Of a stretch of DNA of 64,000 nucleotides, positions 11,204 through 22,851 are shown in pieces. The notes under the pieces are model-generated. The model was not told where the DNA came from and ran no database searches. It was given only the letters and a program-made list of their open reading frames with translations. The number at the start of each line of letters is the position of its first letter. Within the stretch, counting starts at the first letter, position 1. Origin of the DNA: Pseudevernia furfuracea (Eukaryota > Ascomycota > Lecanoromycetes > Lecanorales > Parmeliaceae); NCBI GenBank assembly GCA_022315425.1, contig JAIUPT010000032.1, positions 186,001 through 250,000 on the forward strand, given 5' to 3'. Position numbers and translations under genes: made by a program.

Positions 11204-12458
11204 TCAGCCATCCTCCCCTTCTCCATCACCGTCTCCATCCCCATCCTCCACCCCCTCCATTTTAACATCGTCCTCCTCCCCTTCCCCATCCCCTTCTTCT
11301 TCCCCATCCCCTTCCTCGGTCTTCACACTCCCTCTCCTGTCCCGTGCACCCGCCCCATCTGTCTCGCCTTCTCCCCTAAAACTCAAAAACCTCCAATCCT
11401 CAATCTCCTCCGTAACGCACCTCAGCCTGTCCCTCACACTCTCCACCGCAAAGCTCCCCAAGAGCAGCCGAAGTGGCGGAAAACTGCAATGGCCCAATTG
11501 CCAGACCAATTCCGCCGCTTTCACTGCACTCGTAGGTTGCCGTTCCCCCAGCCATTGAACCATTCTTTTCGCATGACCGGCGGGGCTGGTAGCGGAGGCA
11601 TAAGGGGCAGAGGCAGGTTTGATGAAGAAGTGACCGAAGGTGGGGAGCGGAGAGGCTTTTTCAAGGGGAGAGAGGGGTTCGTCGTCGCGGACGTGACCGG
11701 GCTCAACGAGCGTGGCGCGAATGTTGAAAGCGTCTGTCTCATACAACATGCTCTCAATTAGTCCCTCCACAGCGTATTTCGTAGCACAAAATGGACCTAA
11801 CCCCGGCACTCCCAACGATCCGCTGGTGCTGCTGAAGATCAGATACCGCCCTCCACATCCGCCCTCGCCATCAGCGTCGGTTCGTTCTCGGAAGTAAGGG
11901 AGGGAGAGCTGAATGATGTTGAGTGTACCCCAGAAGTTGGTCTCGAATTGGTTCCTAATCTCATAATCATCCTGGTCTTCGCAAGCACCAATGACGCCGT
12001 AGCCAGAGCAGTTAGCTATGATATCGATCCTCCGCCAGTGTTCCAAACTCCTTTTGAAGACGGCATCGACGGTTGAGCGGATTCGGACGTCACAGAGAAG
12101 GGGGAGGAATCGGGATGAGTCCGAAGTTGTAGTCGTCGAAGAGGAATTGGGCGAGGCAGGAGAGAGTGTGTGCATGCTGGAGAGCGTGTCTGTCAAGCTA
12201 CGTCCAACTGCTGTGACGAGATCGGAGTGGGCGAGGGCGGCTTTGACGACGGAACGACCCATGTGGCCTGTGGCGCCGAAGATCTGAAGTTTGCTTGTCA
12301 GTAGGCGTCGGATTATGCTACGGTACACTCACGACCCATACTCGCTGCTTGGCGGGGTTCTGAGGACTGGGTGGGTCGCAGCTCAAGGGGAGTTGGAGCT
12401 TAGAGTTGAAGGACGCTGAAGAGGGCGAGTCCAATGCCGCCTCAGCTTCATTGTCCAT
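11204..12458 (-). CDS. Short-chain dehydrogenase/reductase with replaced catalytic Tyr and an acidic C-terminal tail
   Basis: Exons 12458-12333 and 12283-11204 (49-nt intron, GTGAGT..TTCAG) give 401 aa. The splice joins RVWV|IFGATGHMGRS, a classical SDR nucleotide-binding start with the Gly-rich loop at about residues 45-53. Further SDR marks are IDIIANCSG (NAG-type motif), the Ser-bearing strand LIFSSTSGSLG and VEPGHVRDD after the fold. The YxxxK site reads F-C-A-T-K, so the catalytic Tyr is Phe (codon TTT at 11789-11791) while Ser and Lys remain. The last 50 residues are Asp/Glu/Gly repeats, with two sites of the form V-K-x-E (VKTE, VKME) set in acid. Loss of Tyr suggests no or weak redox activity; a regulatory or NAD(P)-sensing role is inference. 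The start is the ATG in AAAAACATGG, a good context. Confidence 0.8.
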
Positions 12459-13075
12459 GTTTTTGTATCGTCGATTGCCCTGCCCAAGGGCAATGGAAGT
12501 TGTTGAACATGGTGGTTGAATAAGTCGGATTCCGAGGTCGCCGCCAAGAAAGGTTGGAGAAGAATTCGCGCTAGCAAAAATCAAGGGCTACCTTATAGAT
12601 GCGTGACTAGCACTTTGGAGAAGAAAAGTGTGACAAATCTCTTATTGGGTATATGTACAGGATATCTGATATCTATTCCATCGTGCTATCCCAGACCTTT
12701 GACAGGACATGCCCACATGAGACTTCCGAAATGATTATGTATGATGAGCCAACATTAGGCAACGTTCACAACAAGCCAATGCCTAGCCAACAGCCGAAAG
12801 CGGATCCCACCCATTCTTTTCAACAAAACAATGTCATCCCTAGGTGAATGTGGTGGTATCTCAGAAGTCCCCAGCACCTCGCTCATAACAATACTCGCAG
12901 AAATGGACATGTATACAATGGAAGGAGTGGACTCAGTGCACGTGCGATTATGCTGGCCTGCGTTTCGTGGAATTCATACCAAAACTTTTTCAGTAGCTGT
13001 GAATTACGTGTGTTCAGTGTTTCGTAAAAAGACGGTGTTTTTCATTGTTCGTAGATTCTCGGGAGGTGTTGTTGA
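12459..13075. other. Intergenic between the SDR promoter and the Pumilio 3' end
   Basis: Both neighbours are on the minus strand, so this holds the SDR promoter and the 3' UTR of the Pumilio gene. No open frame of family character was found. Confidence 0.5.
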
Positions 13076-16000
13076 TTATGTAGAAGTCGGTGTGAGAATG
13101 CCGACAACATTGCTCCCACTCGACTTGCGAGATGTAGTAGGACCTTCGATAGAGCTGGCATGCGTACTCGGCTGTGAGCCGCTCTGTGGAGACTGTGCGG
13201 CGCCGGTTGAAAGGGGTGGTGTGGGGCCGACCGAGGTATCGATGGTTGGAGGTGGAATACGGCAATCTGCCATCTGTGGAGGAAATGGAGCGCAATAAAT
13301 GAGCTTTTCGATGGCCGCGATTTGTTTGCCATATGAAAATCGCTTGAGAAGAGCTAATTGAGCTTTGGTCAGCTCGACAAAGTCATCCCATTCGGAGCCT
13401 TTGAGCACTTTCAGAAGCTTTTCTGCTCGGCTGTCAGCATTGTCTCTAAACAAAGCGTGAAGAATGCTTACGGATCACGTAGTTGCCATATTGATCCGTG
13501 ATCAATATCTGAAGAGGACTTTGACCCTTGTCGTTGACCGCAGTCATGGTAGCAACGATTCTATGCCTTTCCTCCTTTGAGCCAGATTGTATACTGTCCT
13601 CCACGACATTGCTAGCAAACTTGTGCTTTGAAAAATTGACCAGTTGGGAGGTCACAAGAGCAATGGTCCTGCGTCGGTCCTCCTCTAGACCATGCTCAAT
13701 GATATGTTGCATCACATAATTGCCGTACTGATCGACGATTAGTGACGCAGCTGAGGAGTGGACTTCTTCAAGTACTGCAGTACGAGTGTGCTCTTCGCAG
13801 TACTCCAGCATGCGCTGTATGACCCGACAGCCATACTGGTGGGTCGCCAATTCTTGAACGTGACCAGCGAAGGAGTTAATGATGAATTGGATATGTTCAG
13901 CGGGTATTCTCTCAAAAGCTTTCTGGACCACATGATTCCCGTTTTGATCCTTGACACATTTGAGGACGTTGTGCTGAAGTTCCCCGATCAGCTGCGCTTG
14001 TTGGTCGGTCAGGATGTGTTCCAGGGCCTGCGATGATTAGTGAAAAGCCAGAATCGAGAAGTTGTACAGGAACTACCTTTTGCACGACACGGCAACCGTA
14101 CATTTGGCAGGAGAGTACCACAACATGACTTTTCATTTGGTTGGCTAAGCCTCTTTTCTGTGATTGATTGCCGTGCTCAAAGAACTTCTGTATAACATAG
14201 TTACCGAACACGTCAGTCATCAGTTGCACCGTATTCGTCATCAGCTCTCGATAGACCTGGTCTTTCTCATCGCTGTTGGCGGTCTCAAGCTCTCGTTGAA
14301 TAAAACGAGCACCATACTGATCGCCGCTGAATTCTACGATATGATGGTAGATGTCCTATTGGCAATTAGCAGGTGCGCTCCTTCATCTTCAGGTATAAAC
14401 ACACCTTGAGTTCATTGATCCGTTTATTAGGCTTGTTCATGGTATCTTTGAAGTCTCTCATCAATTGACTTTGGTCAACGTCATGATCCCTTGCGGGTCC
14501 CCTAGGAACGTTTGGCGCTGTCAGAAGATTCGGTGCAGGAGGCATTGGGTAGTAAGAATGGAGCTGATTCATCGGCAAGCCGTTCCGAGGGTAGAAATCA
14601 TACGGATTCAAATGTGGGTACTGATTCTGGAACTGCACAAAGTTTGGCGAAGGAACCATGTAGCCTTGCTGCTCTTCCTGTAAGCCACGGAGCCTGCGAT
14701 CCAGCACGGCAGTCGAGACACTGTTGTTGTAACCACCCCGTGCAGGACCGCGCTGTTGGTATGGAGGCGGCGTTCCGGCGTTTGAGTAGAAGGGACTGTG
14801 GTGGTGACTATGGCGTGCATCGCTATTGCTTGGCGAGTGTGAGTATCGTGTGGCTACAGCCATGGCTCGGTGGTTATTAGGCTGAGACATTATGGAACCC
14901 GACCCACTGCCAGCAGGAGAGAATTGATCTTGATGGCCTTGGTACCCGCCATCATCTCTACTCTTCCAGGCATCATTGCCGCTGGGCACGAAATCTTGAG
15001 GGAGTCCATTCATAAATTGGAGCGAATATCCATTTGATGCGTCTCTCTGCGCGGCAAATCCGGGCTGTTGGTTTTCCTGTCCCACATTGAGCTTGTCAAA
15101 GTCCCCCATGAAATGATTGAGCTGCGTCGGACTCAATTGGCCTGCGTACTTTTGTCTGGAAGGGCCTGTTGGGACCAAGTAGGGTGCAATTTGGGTAGAA
15201 GGGTTGGGGCGATGTGGAGCAGTTGATGTGTTGGATGTGTTGTTCCGGAGATACGAATTGTTTGTTATGTCGCCGCGGGCGCGCGTGGAGTACTCAGCGT
15301 CACCGCGTGGTATACTGCCGCTGCGGGATGCCGCGCTACTGTTATACCCAGACATATTTTTATTGTTATTGTTGAATGGTGGTCGAGCAGGTTGCATGCT
15401 AAAACCAGTATCAGTTCCCTCAAAAGCTATCTTCCTTTGCGCGTAGCTATTTTCCTCTTCGCTATTGTGTCTTGATGTGCGACTGATATTATTTGAATCA
15501 AACACACCAGAAGCTACGAAACTACCCGAAGTCGGGTCAAGGAAGCTCTTTTGCGAGGATCTGCTGGAGATTGTGGTCGATGGCTGTTGTATGGAAAAGT
15601 ACGAGGAATTGACGGAGTTCGATTCTGGAAATGCTTGAGGAATCAGGTGATTGCTATGTTGGCGGCTGATGGGGGAGGTATTCGACTGATTTGTGTGCAC
15701 ACGCGAGAGGCCAGGCGAAGTGTCATCCACAGAATTCCATGACCCGTGGCGCGCATTGAAGTTGTCTGATTCGGAAGATGGTAGCAGGGATTTAGACCCA
15801 GTCACTGCTTCAGAGGTGCCAGATCCGAGAAGCTCATCTTCTTGAACATATCAGTACGTGTCTAAAGGTACCATAGAAACCACTTGACTGACTTTGCGAT
15901 CGACCATTATCTTGTAGCCCACTCTTCATCCCACTTCCAATAGCACTGCCTGACGACCAGATGTCGCCACTCCAAGCGCTAGCTCCATTGCCAAACCCTG

Positions 16001-16165
16001 ACCCGAATGCTTTGTTGGCCGATCGTGGCCGCTCGCTATTGGATGTACCTGTTCCCAACCCAAATGGCCCGAGCCGATTATTTCTGGTCTGCTGCAAAAA
16101 GCGTCAGCTTCGAGAATCGGTCGCAAAGCGAGATCGCCATGTGTAAGACCTACCGCTGAGGTCAT
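13076..16165 (-). CDS. Pumilio-family (PUF) RNA-binding protein
   Basis: Six exons on the minus strand: 16165-16154, 16091-15893, 15840-14405, 14355-14077, 14027-13472 and 13422-13076. All introns are 48-62 nt with GT..AG, and the total is 942 aa. Residues 1-545 are Ser/Asn/Gly-rich and disordered. From about 545 come the eight PUM repeats, with core patterns such as DQYGARFIQRE, DVFGNYVIQKFFE, QMYGCRVVQK, DQNGNHVVQKAFE, HQYGCRVIQRMLE, DQYGNYVMQHIIE, HKFASNVVEDSI and DQYGNYVIQKLL. These bind one RNA base each in the 3' UTR of target mRNAs and recruit decay or repression factors in the cytoplasm. The C-terminus (about 890-942) is Ser/Pro/Thr-rich. The first coding exon is only 12 nt (MTSA). 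The donor of the second intron could also be the nearby GTGGTT, which stays in frame and adds three or four residues. Confidence 0.93.
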
Positions 16166-18603
16166 TGTTCAGCTTTCTATCGGTCTGATTGTGGTATGTG
16201 CGAGGCCGATCCGAGGAGGCTGCGAAGGAAGAGTATTTTTGCAGGGGCAGCGTTCATGCATTCGTTACGAACGACACTTTGTACAAGACCGCCCAGTATG
16301 TATGAAGGGAGAGTATTACTGAAGCAGAGAAAAGTGTTAGTCCTTCGAAGAGTTGAAGAAGCTTGTCTCGATCTAGCGGGGGGAAGGCCCAAGACTTACA
16401 CAGGAGATGCTCGGTCTGAGATTGTTAGTGACGGACCCCATATACAAGTAGGTGAAAGAGGGAAGAAAAAAGGGGAATGGATGCAAAGGATTAATATAAA
16501 GAAGATAAGAAGAGACGTAAGGTGTCGGGCGACCCCTTCGTCGGAAGTGCAATTGGGTGTCTTCGAATCAGCAGGCAGCCGACCAGTGATTGTACGCCTT
16601 TGGAAGGATCCCCGCACCAGGCGTCCAGATGCTTTCACCGCCAATTGCCCACATAGAGACTCTGGAATGGAGGAATCTCGTTGCTGAAAGGTCGGCGGAA
16701 AGAGAGTGGAGTCGAACGATCAGGCAAGGGAGTGTGCGTAGGCTGTGCGCGTGAGGAATGTCCAGGGAGATTTTGGGGGGCACCTCGTATCGGGACAGAG
16801 ATCGGGATTAAGTTTTTGGGGGGAATGCTGACAGGGCAAGGAGGATGTCCTTCCGAGTGGTAGAGTTGGAGGTGTTCCGAGTCATGAATTGCCAAGTCGC
16901 AAAAAGAAGAAAGAGAGCGGAGGATGTGAAGTGGATTGGAAAATGATAATGAAGGTTTTGTGACAGAGAGTCAGGTAACAGGGTAACAGGGTAACAGGGC
17001 GTGTTTAGACTACGACTAAGCCGAATGAAATAGAGTATAAGCCCCAGGGTCCATGTCCATTTTGCCCTGGCGCCACGCTTAGCCTGCAATTGCATCGTTT
17101 ACCTTTAGGTACCTAGGGTCCTAGGGGCTTCTCGGGGCGGAACTATCCTCTTCGCCCAGGGGGGGGATGGCATGCCGACCCAAAAATAATACCTTAGACC
17201 ATCGGCTTGTTGGTAAGCAATTATTAGCATCAACGGGTCTCATCTTCTACTAGGTATATTATTGTATACCTTTGTACCACAATATTGAATATGTCTTTCA
17301 CATATTGATCATTGACAAGTATCGAAGCACGATTTGACGATATCTGTGCGTTTTATCAAATCAAATACGAGCTTCTTTCCCCAGAGAAGACATGTTCAAT
17401 GCAGGTAAGCAAATGGTGGAAGGGGATGATTGGCTTTCCTTGCTTCTCCATCAACCGTTAGCCTTCCCTTAATCATCCCGTTATCCCCCTGCTGCAACTA
17501 GCCCTACCAGATTCAGGGCACTTTTCGTCCTGCCATGGGCCATGTCCTAATAATCATAATCATCCTGCCCACATACATACCTACTTACCTACTTACCGTA
17601 GCTCCGGGATCACCAATAATCCTTCTTCACATACATGATACGGTAGGTGATAGAAACCATACTCCCGGATCTACATATTATGATAAATGCAGACCATCCT
17701 CAACTATGTAAGACTGATGCGCATTTTCCGACGAGCCAGGCTTTAGCGCTGATCAATATCTCCGCAGGCTTTGGAATCTGTCTTGCTGCTTGCTGAGTGA
17801 GGCTTCGCCTGCGTCGGGGAACCGGGTGGAAAAGAAGATGTTGTGCAACAAAAATGATGGATCGGATTTGCTGCACGCTGGGAACGACATGGTCGGAGGT
17901 TTGGACCTGTCGTTGTTAGATAAGTGCCATAGATCGTGACTCATGACTCGCCTTTTGGTTGTTGCTAGGGATGTATAAAGACCCGCCTGAACGGTACTTT
18001 ATCGAGTTCTTTGTCCCGGTAGGCGTTATTGAGCGATTATTGAACAGTCAACAAAGAATGCTCGTAGTGACTACTGCAATTGCTCGCATGATTGAAATGA
18101 TATGCAGAATTCAATGTTCCATCAAAATATTTCATGAATCAGGCTGGACCTACATCCATGCTTCCTTATTAATAAGCTTGTTCTTTTTTTGATTCTAAGC
18201 GCACGGATGGAAATTGCCAAACTGCCCGTTTTGTTGATGCTAAAGTAATTCTTCTTGGCACTGGCTTCTCATTCACCTCCTGATTTCTCTTCACCCTTTC
18301 ACTTATTTTCTTCGTCAACAACCATTGTGCAGGTAGCAGCTTCATTCCTTCAGCTGTTACTTTGCTTTCCGTTCCTTCCTTAAATTTGTGCCTCTCAATT
18401 GGAGCCCTTCCCATTCCCCGCCTGCCCCTCCATTTTAGCGCAGATCAATGGTATGTGTGCTGCACGACCACGTCAATAAACCAACGATAACGGAAGATTG
18501 ACCTCAACAACAGAACAGCTACAATTACACCCCCACCCTCATTACATCATTCAACACCAATTACACTCATTAAATTAATCATACTCCATACGCTCATTCA
18601 GCA
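16166..18603. other. Long shared upstream region between Pumilio and the one-TM gene
   Basis: A 2.4-kb stretch between two divergent genes. It probably carries the long 5' UTR and promoter of the Pumilio gene (pyrimidine-rich blocks at 16175-16400 on the minus strand). It also carries a CA/CT-rich leader for the gene at 18604. A short direct repeat lies at 16974-16997. No open frame of family character was found. Confidence 0.5.
16974..16997. repeat. Three tandem copies of GGTAACAG
   Basis: An exact 8-bp unit occurs three times head to tail, about 0.8 kb upstream of the Pumilio start. It may be slippage or a clustered protein-binding site. Confidence 0.8.
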
Positions 18604-19182
18604 ATGCCTGTCATCCCCAGACTCGTCGTCCGAGACGACTCGAGCAGCAGCACCAACAACACCATGACTCCGACCATGATGAAACTTCTCATCGCACTCA
18701 TCGTCCTGGTCCTTTTCGGCATCTGCCTCGCTGGCGGCCTATTCATACTCCGCGCTCGCCGAAAGGCCAAACAGATTGAGCAACTCACCGACCTCCCATT
18801 CCACGCCAGCCCTCCTTCCTCCAAATCCTCCAATCACCGCCGCCTCACCCTCACCGCTGCTCCTTGGGGTCGCCACTCAAAAACCTATAATACGTATAAT
18901 GAGAAGGAGATCTTGGTCGAAGAGTCTTCACGACCAAGCTCGCCTTCAAGCCCAGTGCCCGAGATCCGCATCACCTTCCCAGAAGAGGAGGATGAAGCCG
19001 GAAAGAGCAAGTCTGGACGTGTCGTGGTGGTCCGCATCAGCGAGACAGGGGGGTTGGGACTGGAGTCATGCAACGACGAACACTTGCCAGCATACCAGCA
19101 ATCAGACGCTGAGAGGTTCCAGTCTCTGGACTTAGATAGGCTGGGTGGCTTGAGGGAACTGGAGCGGGGCGAGAAAGCTTGA
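18604..19182 (+). CDS. Small single-pass membrane protein of unknown function
   Basis: An uninterrupted 192-aa frame from ATG 18604. There is a short lumenal or extracellular N-terminus rich in Ser/Thr/Asn, one hydrophobic helix at about 24-47 (KLLIALIVLVLFGICLAGGL), then a basic stop-transfer stretch (RARRKAKQ). A 140-residue cytosolic tail follows, rich in Ser/Pro and acid, with EIRITFPEEEDE, GRVVVVRIS and a final LPAYQQSDAERF block. The topology (type Ib/III, no cleavable signal) and the PAY-containing tail suggest a surface or endomembrane adaptor. PAY-type motifs can bind WW domains of ubiquitin-ligase systems, but that is inference. The conserved-looking order of blocks points to a real Pezizomycotina gene. 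I do not recognise a named family. Confidence 0.75.
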   Translation: MPVIPRLVVRDDSSSSTNNTMTPTMMKLLIALIVLVLFGICLAGGLFILRARRKAKQIEQLTDLPFHASPPSSKSSNHRRLTLTAAPWGRHSKTYNTYNEKEILVEESSRPSSPSSPVPEIRITFPEEEDEAGKSKSGRVVVVRISETGGLGLESCNDEHLPAYQQSDAERFQSLDLDRLGGLRELERGEKA

Positions 19183-19888
19183 TGCGTTGAAATCCTGAAC
19201 AAGAGACTGGCCATAATATCCAGCTACTGCCTCTCCCTCTGGCACAGTTGGCCCTGCCCACCTTTCGAGCAATTGATGACTACGACTCTGTGCTACGAAT
19301 TAGCTGCATCAAGAGCCGCCAAAACTTACCATCAACGCAGCTGCGCTGATATGATCGAAACCTTCTTAGATTCTAATCGCTCTGTACTCGGGTACTTTGC
19401 TAGAAGCTTTTCTTTTCTGGTTCCTCATGACAGGGAGCCACAGCACATGAGCCTTCATAACTCTACACTTCGGCATAGCAGCAGTTTATAATGTATTTAC
19501 TTAATTCAACGTCATGATTGTCAACTTACTTCTCCTCGAATGGTGGATGAATTGGCAAAGTGACGCATGTCTACAACCCCGTACTCGGTACCACCGCTCA
19601 TGCTTCGAGATGCCTCAGTGTTGTAAGCCGGTTGCTAGAATATCATCGCCGTCCGTCCTTGCGTCCCAAAAAGTTGGTGGGCGTCCCACCGAGCCTGACA
19701 TGAAAGCACGAACCACCAGCCTTATAAAATACACATGAGTCGAGCTTTTGAATGCACGTAGTATATTTACCATCATAGGTTGTACACGAGCGAGCACCTC
19801 AAACAAGGGTTCGGTCAAGCTTAAAGCTCGACCTTATTGTCCCTGCACCTTCAACTTCTTCCTATCTTCTTAGGCTACCTCGAGTAAA
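19183..19888. other. Intergenic, promoter side of HUS1
   Basis: No supported gene. The 3' end of the one-TM gene and the promoter of the checkpoint gene at 19889 lie here; both are on the + strand. Confidence 0.5.
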
Positions 19889-21269
19889 ATGAGATTCAAA
19901 GCCTCAATCAGAAACATCAATACCTTCACCAGTAAGCCTTGATTGTCTCCGCAACCCCGAAGCTTTACTGACGCATCTCTCCCCAGGATTGACCGCGTCC
20001 CTCTCATCTCTAGGCAAAGATGTCTGGCTGCAGCTCAACAACGAGCAACTGCGCTTCACCGTTGTCCCAGAGCAAGGTAGTCAAGTATGGGCGTACGTTT
20101 TACGTCCTTTTCGCTTGCCTGACGTGGAAGACAGCCTGACTTCTGTCTAGGGTCCTTGCCATAGTGAGGCTCACACCCCACCTTCTCCGAAGCGCGCCCC
20201 ATTGACCAGGTGCGATTAGGATACAATCTTCGAAACCTACACCATCCAATCCGCCGTCGAAAATAACACCGTAAACCTCCGCATACCTCTCGCCCCCCTC
20301 CACCGCGCTCTCCGCTCCGCTCTCTCTGCCTCCTCGGCCTCCATACGCTTGACCAAGAAAGACAACATACCCCTGCTCTCTCTGACAATTATAACCAATA
20401 ACCTCACCTCCACGCGCCCCGCTACATCCATTACAACCACTACGCTAAATCCAGACAACGCACCCTTCGCCGTCGACGATGCCGACGCTAATAATGATTC
20501 CTTCGGCGACCCCAATCCTGCCCTTTTCCCACACGATCGAGAAACGACCATTACGCAGGACATACCAGTTATCGTCCTTGCCGCCGCAACTGTAGCGAGT
20601 ATACACGAGCCCCAATGCCCCCAACCAGACGTTCACATCATGCTCCCGTCCCTCCTCCAACTCAAAGCCATATCCGAACGCTTCACAAAGCTCGCCCTCT
20701 CAACCTCCACATCAAGCAACAACCGTGGTCGTGCCTCCGACGCGCCATCTTCTCAATCTCGGCTTATACTGTCAGCGAATGCTCATGGTGTGCTGAGAAT
20801 CGGGGTGGAGACGCCGAGTTTGAACATCGAGAGTAAATGGGAGGGATTGGCAAATCCAGAGTTGGATCCTGAACAGGTCGAGGGTGGGGAGGAGGGTGTA
20901 AGAGGACACGCGAGTACGAGAATGAAGGAGAGGGAGGGAGAGGAGGCGTGGAGTGTGGTTAGGGTTGAGGGGAGGGATTGGGGGAGGGTGCTTGGGGTGG
21001 GAAGGTTGGGAGGACGGGTCATTGCATGTGAGCGGATATTGCACCTGACTCATTGGTCTCATGGTCTCAGTATCTAACGTGGGGTCCTTACATTACAGGT
21101 TTTTGTCACGAGCACGCGTTGATCCTTTACGTTTACCTATCCAGCGACGACACGGAATCTGTCCTGACAGTACGTCTTTCTCCACCAAATCAGTCTGTGC
21201 ACCTCCTCCCGCACAATTTCTGACCCTTTTGCCCATCCTTAGTATTACATTGCATCTTACAGCGCTTGA
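19889..21269 (+). CDS. hus1: HUS1-type checkpoint clamp subunit (9-1-1 complex)
   Basis: Six exons: 19889-19931, 19987-20092, 20151-20163, 20220-21027, 21099-21169 and 21243-21269, giving 355 aa. The N-terminus MRFKASIRNINTFTRLTAS, then WLQLNNEQLRFTVVPEQGSQVWA and DTIFETYTIQSAVENN, is the HUS1/Mec3 PCNA-like fold. So is the end (RVIACFCHEHALILYVYLS…YYIASYSA). HUS1 forms the 9-1-1 ring with Rad9 and Rad1, which is loaded on damaged DNA in the nucleus and activates ATR/Mec1 signalling. Exon 3 has just 13 nt but is needed to keep VWAVLAIDTIF in frame. A Ser/Asn-rich insert (about 195-225) and an acidic, Arg-rich loop (about 270-300) enlarge the linker between the two halves compared with animal HUS1. 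Confidence 0.9.
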
Positions 21270-21883
21270 GACCCCATTTGCTTTCACCTACCTCTAGCAA
21301 GCTTTGCTCACCTAGATCAACGTCGATTGCCCGCCTATGGAGAAAAGCGATGAGCAGATACCTCGCATTTCTAGGTCCTGTTCGCTCTTTCTGCTGTCCG
21401 GAATCACTCCACGACCTCTATATCGCTCGAAAAGCCTCTCGTCTCGCTGATCTGTCCCTCACCTATTGCGCACCTATTGAGCCAGAAATCCCTCGAACTG
21501 TTCCACAAAAACTGGGCTCCGCAGCTCGTCCATTGGAATACTGGTGCACGAAAGCGGATTTATGCCCCTAATAAAAGCCGGCAATTCTGGAGGAATCGCG
21601 CGCTGGTATTTCACAATCAAAGAGTCAAAGTCCAGCGCATCGTTGCCCACCCTCACGCCAGTACCGTCTTAGCGAAAATCTCTTTTCGCATCTTAAACGT
21701 TGCATCTTTGCCCAACATGCTGGTCCGAAGTCAGATTCACAACCTCCAATCTGCAGCTCCATACTCCCTCAACCGGGCATATCTAGCATACCAGCGTCAC
21801 TGATTTTCCCTCGGCGTGGGTTACAAAGGCCGATCTAAGATCGACCTTCATATCTAGGGCATTCACCTAGCTTAGCAATGCGG
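21270..21883. other. Intergenic, nothing identified
   Basis: Short open frames only, without family character. It contains the 3' ends of the HUS1 gene and of the minus-strand relic that follows. Confidence 0.4.
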
Positions 21884-22851
21884 TTAGTTTTCCGGCGTAT
21901 AGTCGACACGAGCTCCGTCGAACCTAGTAATCACCTTCCCTTCCCGTCTGCTGTATGCATTGTATTCTTTTCCGTCACAACTCAGCGATCTCATCCTGCC
22001 CGAGAGGCGCAAATTCGGAATCACGTTTTGTCGGCTTCGCAGAATCAACGGTCGCCTGGCACTCAAACATGGTTTTCGTCATCGCATCAATCATATGCTT
22101 CGCCTTCTTTGCCTGTTCCATATCAACCTCAAGCTTCGTCCCTCCCACCTCCGGGTCTGTACCGACAATGCCATCCTTCCCTTCTTTCTCCATCTTCCGC
22201 TCTTCGTCGTCATCTGCGGTTCTGCAGCCGCCGCCGCTGGTGTGGGCCGATGATGACACTTTCTCCGAATCCAGGCACTCGCCGTCAACGTCGCAGAAGA
22301 TTTCCACAGCTTCTCCATCCTTCTGAGTACCGAAATCAAAAATACCCGGGTACAAAACCCGGGTACAAACCTTCTCATCACCATCATCATCAGCTCTCTA
22401 TCTCCCCTCCACAAAACTCATTCGCCACTTATGCCCAACACACTCTCTCCACCCTCCCGGAATCCCCCCTCCGTCATCGGCTCCCCAAACGCCCCCGTCA
22501 CGACTCCAAAATCATAGCCCGCAGACTCGCCGAGATGCGCGCTTCGTTGGAGAAAGCTATCCAACTGTCTCGACCGAGTTTCACCCTGTCGATAGCTATG
22601 ACAGCACTCTTTGCGATTTCGACGGCTTCCTGAAACGCTGCGTCGAGAGATTGTTGACTGTGCGCGTCTCAATTCGTCAATGCATCGATGGTGCAGCCAT
22701 TTGCGCTCGTCGCGGGAGCGGCGGCCGCGAAGGCTAGTAGGAGGGCTGTTGTGGTTATTGTGAAGAAGAAGGGGGGATTGAGGGATCTGTGTATGGGGGT
22801 GGGGAAGGGCGTTGTTGGTGCGGGCTGCTGGGGAGTATTGTTGCCTTTCAT
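21884..22851 (-). pseudogene. Probable relic of a secreted protein
   Basis: From ATG 22851 the minus strand reads a 60-residue N-terminus with a strong hydrophobic core (FFFTITTTALLLAFAAAAP) and an Ala-x-Ala-like end, then ANGCTIDALTN and an in-frame TGA. The same frame goes on as DAHSQQSLDAAFQEAVEIAK…, helical and plausible, to a second TGA. A block with EIFCDVDGECLDSEK follows in another register (about 22355-21975), and an end DGKEYNAYSRREG…DYTPEN in a third. The order signal peptide, Cys, helix, Cys pair recalls fungal secreted metallopeptidase-like proteins, but no HEXXH was found. Two stops and two shifts make a relic more likely than an intron-rich gene; I cannot rule out the latter. 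Confidence 0.35.

Noticed and set aside
13528..15742. Several plus-strand open frames opposite the Pumilio exons
   Set aside because: They are shadows of the Ser/Asn-rich and repeat-coding exons on the minus strand; the PUM repeats decide the strand.
21878..22633. Plus-strand frame of 251 codons
   Set aside because: Low-complexity Ser/Pro/His content arising opposite the minus-strand blocks; no domain.
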